Assembly: GCA_017475845.1 (NCBI GenBank)
Contig: JAFVEU010000150.1
Span: 1-8,435, forward strand
Direction of reading: 5' to 3'
DNA length: 8,435 bases
Source: Lachnospiraceae bacterium
GTDB lineage: Bacteria; Bacillota; Clostridia; Lachnospirales; Lachnospiraceae
Of the stretch, positions 1 through 6,441 are shown piece after piece. The notes under the pieces are model-generated. The model did not search any database, was not told where the DNA came from, and saw only the letters and a list, made by a program, of their open reading frames with translations. The translations under genes and the position numbers were made by a program. Within the stretch, counting starts at the first letter, position 1. Each line of letters starts with the position of its first letter.

Positions 1-1011
1 ATAACCGGATATCTGGCGGCCACAGGCGGCAGTGTCAAAATAGACGGCCACGATATCGTAAAGGAGCCCAAGGAAGCGAAAAAAAGAATGGGTTATCTTC
101 CCGAGGTCCCGCCGCTTTATCCGGATCTTACGGTGAGAGAGTATCTGAACTTTGCCGCGGAATTAAAGGGCATAAAAAAGGCCGGACGCTCCTCGGAGGT
201 GGGGGAGATCATGGACAGGACGGGGCTTTACAGCGTGGAAAGCCGCCTTATCCGGAATCTTTCAAAGGGATACCGGCAAAGGACCGGCATAGCCTGCGCA
301 CTTCTCGGGCTTCCGGAGCTCATAATCCTTGATGAACCCACTGCGGGACTGGATCCTGCCCAGATAATAGAGATAAGGGACCTGATTCTTTCCCTTAAGG
401 ATGATCACGCCGTGATCCTTTCATCCCATATACTTCAGGAGATAAGCGCAGTCTGCGACCATATCATGGTGATCTCCCACGGCAGGCTTATGGCGGAGGG
501 AACTCCCGATGACATCATGAAGTCCATGAATGTGGAAAACCGCACCGTTCTCCTTGTAAAAGCCGACAGGGAAAGGCTGGGAGAGGCTGTTTCCGGGATA
601 CCCGGGGTGGTAAGCGTTGAGTTCCGGGATACGGAAGAGGGTATCCTGAAAGCTGAGATTAAGTCCGAGCCTGAAGCGGATATCAGGGAAGAGCTGTTCC
701 GCGCTGCGGTGAATTCGGGATCGGTACTCCTTGATATGCACTCCGCCAGGATGTCTCTGGAAGATGTTTATATGTATCTCACAAGTGATGAATATGCGGC
801 CTCCCTGCAGAAGGAAGCGGGCGACAGTGCCGGTGCGGAAACGGGCGACAGCGACGGTGCGGAAACGGAAGAGGGTGCCGGCGCGGAAGTGGAAGAGGGT
901 GCCGGTGCGGCGGGGAACAGCAGAGCAGGGGCAGACCCCGGTACTGCGGAAGCGGAGGGTTCGGCAGAATCCGGCGCAGATACAGATAAAAGTGACAGGG
1001 AGGAAGAGTAA
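1..1011 (+). CDS. ABC exporter ATP-binding subunit, GldA-like (5' partial)
   Basis: This is the nucleotide-binding subunit of an ABC-2/gliding-type exporter and should power the permease encoded next to it from the cytoplasmic face. The frame is open from base 1, so the start codon and Walker A loop lie upstream of the window; 336 residues are visible. Counting from the Met at base 88, the GYLPE block (2-6) at the Q-loop position, signature LSKGYRQR (58-65), Walker B LIILDEPTAGLDP (78-90) and H-loop His114 are all intact, so it should be an active ATPase. A regulatory-type C-terminal region (about 150-230) ends with SLEDVYMYLTS, typical of this family. After that comes an unusual tail of about 65 residues rich in Ala, Gly and Glu, with four 8-residue repeats. 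The stop TAA shares one base with the next ATG (TAATG), implying translational coupling. The family assignment is firm; the substrate is unknown. Confidence 0.93.
   Translation: MTGYLAATGGSVKIDGHDIVKEPKEAKKRMGYLPEVPPLYPDLTVREYLNFAAELKGIKKAGRSSEVGEIMDRTGLYSVESRLIRNLSKGYRQRTGIACALLGLPELIILDEPTAGLDPAQIIEIRDLILSLKDDHAVILSSHILQEISAVCDHIMVISHGRLMAEGTPDDIMKSMNVENRTVLLVKADRERLGEAVSGIPGVVSVEFRDTEEGILKAEIKSEPEADIREELFRAAVNSGSVLLDMHSARMSLEDVYMYLTSDEYAASLQKEAGDSAGAETGDSDGAETEEGAGAEVEEGAGAAGNSRAGADPGTAEAEGSAESGADTDKSDREEE
819..914 (+). repeat. Four tandem 24-bp repeats inside the ATPase tail
   Basis: Four consecutive 24-bp units (819-842, 843-866, 867-890, 891-914) encode four 8-residue repeats: GDSAGAET, GDSDGAET, EEGAGAEV and EEGAGAAG. 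The first two differ by two bases, and the last two are also close to each other. This suggests that an early doubling was followed by local doublings. The unit length is a multiple of three, so gain or loss of copies keeps the reading frame. The encoded segment is acidic, low in complexity and probably disordered. Confidence 0.85.
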
Positions 1012-3137
1012 TGCTTGCGATATATAAAAAGGAACTCCGGCAATACCTTTATTCAGTGACCGGAGCCATATTCATTTCGGTAAATCTCTTTGTACTGGGA
1101 CTGTATTTTCAGGCAGGGAACCTCCTTGCCATGAATCCCTCACTGGCACCGGTGATCTCAGGGGTGATATTCATTCTGATGCTGATGGTGCCAATCCTTA
1201 CCATGAGGGTCTTTGCGGAGGAGAGAAGGCAGAAGACGGACCAGCTCCTTTTAACAAGCCCCGTATCGGTGTTTAAGATAGTCCTTGGAAAGTATCTGGC
1301 ACTCCTTACGGTATTTGAGGTGCCGGTCTTTATCCTCGCTGTCATGCCCCTTATCCTTACCGCCTTCGGAAAGGTGTCCTACGGGGAAAGCTACACGGCG
1401 CTTCTTGGCTACTTCCTCTACGGAGCGGCCTGTCTTGCCCTGGGACTTTTCATCTCATCCATAACCGAGAGCCAGATAGTTGCTGCGGTCTTAAGCTTTA
1501 TAGCCCTTTTTGTCACCTATATAATGGGCGGCATTGTAAGCATGCTTACGGAGTCCGGGAAGGACATCTTCAAGGTCTTATCCATACTGGATTTCAGCTC
1601 CAGGCTTGAAAATCTCTTAAACGGGATACTTGACCTGAAGGAAGCCATCTATTTTATAAGCATCATAATCCTCCTTCTCTTTTTAACGGTTCAGGCAATA
1701 GAGAAGAGGCGCTACAGTGTTTCAAAAAAGACCCTCTCCTTAACGGTCTATTCCTCCGCTTCCATAGCGGTGGCGGTAGCCCTGGTCATTGTCCTCAATT
1801 TCTTTGCGGAGAAGATACCCTCTGAGATGTCGGAATATGACACCACGGAAAGCAGTCTCTATTCCCTGTCCGATGAATCAAAGAAGGTGATAAAGGGTCT
1901 TGAGGATGATGTGGACATCTTTGTCATGGGTAAAAAGGAAACCCTGGAGAGCTACGGATATAAGGAAGTGGAGAAGACCCTGGAGCAGTTTGACGAGCTT
2001 TCGGGGAAGCTTAAAGTGACCTATAAGGATCCTTCCGTGGATCCGGAGTTTGTTAAAAAATATACGGATGATCCAGTCAGCACCGGATCAGTCATCGTGG
2101 TGAGCGGTGAGAAGTCAAGGGTGGTCTCGCCCTATGAGCTCTACGAATCCGATATGGATTACAGCACCTATTCGGAGGTGAGGACTGCCTATGACGGGGA
2201 GGGACAGGTGATATCAGCCGTTTCCTATGTTACGGGAGAGGAGCTGCCTGTGCTGTATGAGATCACCGGTCATGAGGAGATGACCGTGGAGGATTTCCCC
2301 GCCCTGAAGGCTGCCATAAGCAAGCAGAACATAGATATCAAGGAACTGAATCTCATGAAGGAAGGGGAGATCCCTTCGGATGCGGACGCTGTCATCATCC
2401 TTTCTCCCCAAACGGATCTTCATGAGGATGACGTAAAGATCATAAAGGATTACCTTAATAAGGGAGGGAAGGCCATAATAACCGCCGACTATGCGAAGGA
2501 CGGCTTAAAGAACCTGGAGTCCCTGTTCTCGGATTACGGGATTGAGCACGTGAACGGCATAGTAGTGGAGGGTGATGAATACAATATGTATCAGGCTCCC
2601 ATTTATCTGATCCCGGAGTGCTCCTATTCCGTTCTTACCACATCCATAAAGGAAAAGGATATGCTGAACCTCTTCCCCCAGTCCACGGGCTTTGTAACGG
2701 CCGAAAAAGAGGATACGGATGTGGAGGAAGCCCTTACCACCTCAGGCAGTGCCTATGCGAAGACCGACGTGCGGGAGGATTCCACCATAGAAAAGGAAGC
2801 CTCTGACAGATCAGGTCCCTTCAGCCTTGCGCTCTACGTAAATGACGGGGGAAGCGGAGCAAAGCTTGCCCTCTTCGGAACGGCGAATATCTTTGCCGAG
2901 GAGATAAACAACAGGGTAGGCGGCGCCAATACCGAGCTTGTGACCAATGCTTTAGGCAGCATGATAAGCGAAAAGAACGTGAACGCCGTAAATATTCCCG
3001 CCAAGCGCTTTAACAGCTCTACTCTCACGGTGCCCTACGGCACGGCAATGCTTCTCGGGTTCCTCTTTGTACTGGTACTTCCCCTGGGGATCCTGCTCTC
3101 CGGCATTATGCTCTATTTAAGGAGACGGAGAAAATGA
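1011..3137 (+). CDS. ABC-2 permease fused to GldG-like extracellular domain
   Basis: This 708-residue membrane protein is the permease partner of the upstream ATPase. Residues 1-235 form an ABC-2 permease of GldF type with about six membrane segments (near 15-36, 46-68, 94-118, 127-149, 155-178, 209-229). It carries the family block AEERRQKTDQLLLTSPVS at 69-86, the cytoplasmic coupling region. A further segment (246-266) leads to a large outside domain (about 267-675) of GldG/ABC_transp_aux type. That domain has TESSLYSLSDESKKVIKGL (279-297), the ITGHEE block (418-423) in the place of the usual tGHGE, and DVKIIKDYLNKGGKAIITAD (474-493). A last membrane segment (678-703) ends in RRRRK. Separate gldF and gldG genes are known in Bacteroidota; here they are fused, as in many Clostridia. 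The start has a strong GGGAGG site (998-1003), seven bases before the ATG that overlaps the upstream stop. The transported substrate is not known. Confidence 0.92.
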   Translation: MLAIYKKELRQYLYSVTGAIFISVNLFVLGLYFQAGNLLAMNPSLAPVISGVIFILMLMVPILTMRVFAEERRQKTDQLLLTSPVSVFKIVLGKYLALLTVFEVPVFILAVMPLILTAFGKVSYGESYTALLGYFLYGAACLALGLFISSITESQIVAAVLSFIALFVTYIMGGIVSMLTESGKDIFKVLSILDFSSRLENLLNGILDLKEAIYFISIIILLLFLTVQAIEKRRYSVSKKTLSLTVYSSASIAVAVALVIVLNFFAEKIPSEMSEYDTTESSLYSLSDESKKVIKGLEDDVDIFVMGKKETLESYGYKEVEKTLEQFDELSGKLKVTYKDPSVDPEFVKKYTDDPVSTGSVIVVSGEKSRVVSPYELYESDMDYSTYSEVRTAYDGEGQVISAVSYVTGEELPVLYEITGHEEMTVEDFPALKAAISKQNIDIKELNLMKEGEIPSDADAVIILSPQTDLHEDDVKIIKDYLNKGGKAIITADYAKDGLKNLESLFSDYGIEHVNGIVVEGDEYNMYQAPIYLIPECSYSVLTTSIKEKDMLNLFPQSTGFVTAEKEDTDVEEALTTSGSAYAKTDVREDSTIEKEASDRSGPFSLALYVNDGGSGAKLALFGTANIFAEEINNRVGGANTELVTNALGSMISEKNVNAVNIPAKRFNSSTLTVPYGTAMLLGFLFVLVLPLGILLSGIMLYLRRRRK

Positions 3138-3275
3138 TCCCGGGAATGTAACATAAGAGATCAGTGGATCTGTTCCGGAGCAGTGACATAAGGAGCAGCG
3201 GTGGGATCTGCTCCGGAGCGGTGACATAAGGAGCAGCGGGATCCGTTTCGGAGCAGTGACACAAAGGATTAAGGG
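3136..3275 (+). repeat. Tandem array of 35-38 bp hairpin-forming units
   Basis: There are two close copies (3166-3203, 3204-3238) and a more diverged third (3239-3275). A degenerate fragment (3136-3165) starts within the permease stop codon. The core reads GGATCTGYTCCGGAGCRGTG followed by ACATAAGGAGCAGC. In each of the first two units TGYTCC (3171-3176; 3209-3214) can pair with a downstream GGAGCA (3192-3197; 3230-3235) over a 15-base loop, and flanking GGATC pairs with the GATC at the start of the next unit. The C/T difference keeps pairing as G-C or G-U. There is no T-run, so it is not a classic intrinsic terminator. It could be an mRNA 3'-end stabilising element, a REP-like repeat or a relic. 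The repeat is seen directly; its role is not known. Confidence 0.75.
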
Positions 3276-3287
3276 AATCATAAGAAT

Positions 3288-3322
3288 TTGTGCAGTTGCA
3301 TAAGGTCTGATACTGTTATAAG
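3288..3322 (+). promoter_or_regulatory. Candidate sigma-A promoter for the NlpC/P60 gene
   Basis: Two overlapping readings exist. One is TTGTGC (3288-3293), a 17-base spacer and TACTGT (3311-3316) with an upstream TG. The other is TTGCAT (3296-3301), a short 15-base spacer and the better TATAAG (3317-3322) preceded by TGT, an extended -10. Either would start transcription only about 5-11 bases before the ATG at 3334, giving a very short or leaderless message. The match is modest and untested. Confidence 0.35.
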
Positions 3323-3333
3323 ATAATCAGGTC

Positions 3334-4905
3334 ATGATGAACTACGGTTATCTGCTTCACCGACTGATGAGGCCAAAAAAAATAAAGCCCGGAAATCAGA
3401 AGATAAGGCTCACTGATCTTGAAAAGCTTTGGTATTATGACCCGTATTTCGTAGATTATGCTCTTCATGACGACAGGGGCAAGCCCTGGAAGATCCATAA
3501 AAAGCGGATAAATCCTCTTGTTTTTCCACCTATCATAGAATTGAGAAGGAATATGGCAAAGTACGCCCTTCAGACCGTACTTGCCCTGTTTCTGCTCATC
3601 TTTGCCATCTTTATGAATTACGGTTCCCAGATAATAGACTGGATAGTGAGCTACAATATCCAGCTCACCGAAATGCTGGATGAGAGAGAAAAGGCTGAGG
3701 CTGAAAAGAGGGCAAAGCTTTTGGCTCTTTCCGCAGAAGGCTTTAAGCAGAAGATGGATGAGGATGCTGACGACAACATGGATGACAGTCTTTATGACAA
3801 GGCAGACCATCTCACCATGGACGAGCTGGAGCTCTCCACCGAGACCACAGCACCTCTTACCAGCAGCGAGATCCTTACCGCGGACGATATAAAGAACATC
3901 CTTTCCATCACCTGGATCAGCAATGAGGGCCTGAGTGACGAGGAATACAGGATAGTGAAGTCCGCGCTCCTTACTGTGGGAAGGATCCCCTACATCCTTG
4001 GAGGGGCCCAGCCCACCAGACCTTCAAATACCGAGAAGAATGAGGAAGGCTTCCCTGTGGTGCCTGATGACGCTATAGTGAGCTTTGCAAACCAGATAAG
4101 CGGCATGGACTGCTCCCACTGGGTGGACTGGATATACTTTTTAGCCATGAACGATAATCTGGGCTACTGCAACACCGATTCCATGATCTATACCCAGGGG
4201 AACGGGTCATTGCAGCTCATTGCGGTGGATGAAGAGGGCACGGATTATGATGAAGGGCTTAAAAATATCCGGGCCGGTGATATAATGGTATACGGCTTTG
4301 ACGCCAGCCACCGTTTCGGCCATGCGGCCATCTTCTTAGGCTACGCAAGTCTCAACGGAAGCGAGGATCTGGACATGATGTATGTACACGAGTCCAGTAC
4401 CGCCGGAAACGTGTCTTTCCACGTGGGGGATGTCTTCGGAAATAACGGTTCTTCCCCGGTCTTCTATTTCAGATACAAGACGCTGGACGGAAGTCCCATC
4501 GACTACGACTATGACTACCTGAGGCAGATCCAGGAGGGAGTCAGGAACGGCAGCGGGGATGATGAGGAGATCGATGATACGGAAGAAGAGGAGGATGACG
4601 AGGACTATGATGACGAGGACTATGATGACGAGGAAGAGGATGAAGAAGATGAGGATGAGGAGGACGACGAGGTAAATGACAGCGCCTCCGTCTCTGACTC
4701 CAATGCCGGGAATGAAAGCAGCGAGAGCACTGACAGCAGTGAGAGCAGCGACGATGACGACGATGACGACTATGATGACGACGACGATGATGACGACGAG
4801 TCCTATTCACAATATCAGAAGGATCAGGAAGCAGAGAGCTACAAACCGGAGGATCCGGAAAGCAGTGACCTTCACTTCGGAAAGGAAATGATCATAGCGC
4901 CGTAA
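3334..4905 (+). CDS. Membrane-anchored NlpC/P60 peptidase with acidic tail
   Basis: This is a probable cell-wall peptidase; NlpC/P60 enzymes usually cut D-glutamyl-diamino acid bonds in peptidoglycan stem peptides. Of 523 residues, 1-76 are basic and likely cytoplasmic, about 77-95 form one membrane segment (TVLALFLLIFAIFM), 110-145 are charged and probably coiled, and 200-382 form the catalytic domain. The nucleophile is Cys260 in GMDCSHWVDW, the general base His330 in RFGHAAIFLGY, and the third residue probably His352 in YVHESS. Residues 408-490 are almost all Asp, Glu and Ser. Basic residues inside predict that the enzyme faces the wall. Its own promoter may lie just upstream; gltX follows after 69 bases. 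The start may be ATG 3334 or the adjacent ATG 3337, since CAGG at 3328-3331 suits the second better. A stop (TAA) at 3319 rules out a longer form. The fold call is good; substrate and tail function are unknown. Confidence 0.85.
   Translation: MMNYGYLLHRLMRPKKIKPGNQKIRLTDLEKLWYYDPYFVDYALHDDRGKPWKIHKKRINPLVFPPIIELRRNMAKYALQTVLALFLLIFAIFMNYGSQIIDWIVSYNIQLTEMLDEREKAEAEKRAKLLALSAEGFKQKMDEDADDNMDDSLYDKADHLTMDELELSTETTAPLTSSEILTADDIKNILSITWISNEGLSDEEYRIVKSALLTVGRIPYILGGAQPTRPSNTEKNEEGFPVVPDDAIVSFANQISGMDCSHWVDWIYFLAMNDNLGYCNTDSMIYTQGNGSLQLIAVDEEGTDYDEGLKNIRAGDIMVYGFDASHRFGHAAIFLGYASLNGSEDLDMMYVHESSTAGNVSFHVGDVFGNNGSSPVFYFRYKTLDGSPIDYDYDYLRQIQEGVRNGSGDDEEIDDTEEEEDDEDYDDEDYDDEEEDEEDEDEEDDEVNDSASVSDSNAGNESSESTDSSESSDDDDDDDYDDDDDDDDESYSQYQKDQEAESYKPEDPESSDLHFGKEMIIAP
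4555..4800 (+). repeat. Asp/Glu/Ser-rich low-complexity coding tract
   Basis: This encodes residues 408-489 of the NlpC/P60 protein. It contains two perfect 15-bp units coding DDEDY (4594-4608 and 4609-4623) and the start of a third, then a Ser-rich spacer (SASVSDSNAG, ESSESTDSSESS) and two runs of seven and eight Asp split by Tyr. The GAY/GAR codon mix makes it prone to in-frame slippage. On the cell surface such a tract would be strongly anionic and could bind cations, but this is inference. Confidence 0.8.
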
Positions 4906-4936
4906 ATGTCACGGCAAGGGGCGAAGCGGCATAGAG

Positions 4937-4949
4937 AGGGCGCAGCCCT
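4937..4949 (+). other. Small hairpin in the leader of gltX
   Basis: AGGGC (4937-4941), a GCA loop and GCCCT (4945-4949) form a perfect 5-bp stem, 11 bases before the gltX ribosome site. An alternative pairing uses AAGGG (4916-4920) with CCCTT (4946-4950). No T-run follows, so it is not a convincing terminator. It may be incidental. Confidence 0.3.
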
Positions 4950-4960
4950 TGGAAATAATG

Positions 4961-4966
4961 AAGGAG
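4961..4966 (+). promoter_or_regulatory. Ribosome binding site that fixes the gltX start
   Basis: AAGGAG lies eight bases before the ATG at 4975. The frame is also open back to an ATG at 4906, directly after the upstream stop (TAAATG), but that codon has no suitably spaced site. The 23 extra residues it would add precede the conserved RTRFAPSPTG start of the family, so 4975 is preferred. Confidence 0.85.
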
Positions 4967-4974
4967 AGGATATC

Positions 4975-6441
4975 ATGAAAAAGATCAGAACACGTTTTGC
5001 ACCAAGTCCCACGGGAAAAATGCATGTGGGAAATCTCCGTACTGCTCTTTATGCCTATCTTATCACCAGGCATGAGGGCGGTGATTTCATACTCCGTATC
5101 GAGGATACGGATCAGAAGAGGGAAATGGAGGGAGCTGTTGACATCATAAACCGCACCCTTAAGCTCACGGGCCTTGACTATGACGAAGGCCCGGGCAAGG
5201 AAGGGGACTGCGGCCCCTATGTCCAGTCCGACAGGGTGAAAAGCGGCCTCTACATGGAATATGCCAGGAAGCTGGTGGAAAAGGGAGAGGCTTATTACTG
5301 CTTCTGCAGCGAGGAAAGGCTTGAAGGCTTAAAACGCACGGTGAAAAGCGAGGACGGCTCGGAAAAGGAGATCGCCGTATACGACAAGCACTGTCTCCAT
5401 CTTTCAAAGGAAGAGGTGGAAAAGAACCTTAAGGAAGGGAAGAGCTTTGTCATAAGACAGAATAATCCCACAGAGGGGAGCACCACCTTCCATGATGTGA
5501 TCTACGGTGACATAAGCGTGAATAATGATGAGCTGGACGACATGATACTTATAAAGTCCGACGGCTATCCCACCTATAATTTCGCCAATGTGGTGGATGA
5601 CCATCTCATGGGCATAACCCACGTGGTCAGAGGAAACGAGTATCTTTCTTCATCTCCCAAGTATAACAGGCTCTATGAGGCTTTCGGCTGGGAGGTGCCG
5701 GAATACATCCACTGTCCCCTTATAACTGATGAGGATCATAAGAAGCTCAGCAAGCGCAGCGGCCACAGTTCCTTTGAGGAGCTTCTGGAGCAGGGCTTTC
5801 TGGCGGAAGCGGTGGTGAATTTCGTTTCACTCCTTGGCTGGTCTCCCGAGGACAATGAGGAGATCATGTCCCTTGAAGAGCTCATTAAGAAATTTGATTA
5901 CCGCCACATCAACAAGAGCCCGGCTGTCTTTGACTACGGGAAATTAAAGTGGATGAACGGCGAATATATTAAGAAGATGGATCCTGAGGCTTTTTATGAA
6001 AGGGCGGAGAGCGTCATGAAGGAAGTGATCCATAAGCCTCTGGACTTAAGGAAGATCGCAAAGCTTGTACAGTCAAGGATAGAGATCTTCCCGGATATAA
6101 AGGAGCTTATCGATTTCTTTGAGGAGCTTCCGGATTACGATACATCGATCTACACCCATAAGAAGATGAAGACCGACGAAGAGAGCAGCCTCGCTGTATT
6201 ACGGGAGATCCTCCCGGTCCTTAAGGAGCATGATGATTACAGCAATGACGCTCTTTACGGCAGGATAAAGGAATTCATAGACGAAAAGGGTTATAAGAAC
6301 GGCTATGTGCTCTGGCCCTTAAGGACAGCGGTGTCCGGCAAGGGATCCACTCCCGGGGGAGCCACCGAGATAATGGAGATAATAGGTAAGGATGAGTCGA
6401 TAAGAAGGATAGAGGACGGGATCAGGCGTCTTGCTACCTGA
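4975..6441 (+). CDS. gltX: Glutamyl-tRNA synthetase
   Basis: This enzyme attaches glutamate to tRNA-Glu in the cytoplasm, using ATP (class I synthetase). At 488 residues it has the usual length. The Rossmann domain opens with RFAPSPTGKMHVGN; HVGN (17-20) stands in for the HIGH motif. Cys109, Cys111, Cys140 and His142 form a C-x-C...C-x-H set like the zinc site of some bacterial GluRS. The KMSKS-type loop is KLSKR (257-261) after DEDH. KLKWMNGEYIK (323-333) and the C-terminal LRTAVSGKGSTPGG (449-462) match the anticodon-binding part of the family. All key motifs are present, so it should be functional. Whether it also charges tRNA-Gln (non-discriminating type, with GatCAB) cannot be told here. 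It sits between a wall peptidase and a helicase, and the next gene begins inside its last codons, so the pair is probably co-transcribed. Confidence 0.97.
   Translation: MKKIRTRFAPSPTGKMHVGNLRTALYAYLITRHEGGDFILRIEDTDQKREMEGAVDIINRTLKLTGLDYDEGPGKEGDCGPYVQSDRVKSGLYMEYARKLVEKGEAYYCFCSEERLEGLKRTVKSEDGSEKEIAVYDKHCLHLSKEEVEKNLKEGKSFVIRQNNPTEGSTTFHDVIYGDISVNNDELDDMILIKSDGYPTYNFANVVDDHLMGITHVVRGNEYLSSSPKYNRLYEAFGWEVPEYIHCPLITDEDHKKLSKRSGHSSFEELLEQGFLAEAVVNFVSLLGWSPEDNEEIMSLEELIKKFDYRHINKSPAVFDYGKLKWMNGEYIKKMDPEAFYERAESVMKEVIHKPLDLRKIAKLVQSRIEIFPDIKELIDFFEELPDYDTSIYTHKKMKTDEESSLAVLREILPVLKEHDDYSNDALYGRIKEFIDEKGYKNGYVLWPLRTAVSGKGSTPGGATEIMEIIGKDESIRRIEDGIRRLAT

Noticed and set aside
731..1027. Arg-rich open frame on the + strand
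   Set aside because: It is an out-of-frame reading of the same 24-bp repeats, with no plausible start site.
768..1043. Ala/Ser/Pro-rich open frame on the - strand
   Set aside because: It is the mirror of the repeat-coding tail of the ATPase, which has clear family motifs upstream in the sense frame.
3190..3221. Mini-ORF (AAGGAG, then GTG and six more codons) inside the repeat array
   Set aside because: Seven codons, not repeated in the third unit; most likely a by-product of the repeat sequence.
3136..3275. CRISPR array
   Set aside because: The units are adjacent with no unique spacers of regular length, and no cas gene is present.
3316..3810. Open frame of 164 codons on the - strand
   Set aside because: It lies opposite the N-terminal part of the peptidase gene, whose membrane segment and charge pattern make sense; the antisense reading shows no family motif.
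4541..4810. His/Arg-rich open frame on the - strand
   Set aside because: It is the mirror of the GAY/GAR-rich acidic tract of the peptidase gene; the composition is forced by the other strand and there is no ribosome site.
4906..4974. N-terminal extension of gltX from ATG 4906
   Set aside because: No well-spaced ribosome site, and the extra 23 residues precede the conserved start of the family; ATG 4975 has AAGGAG at the right distance.
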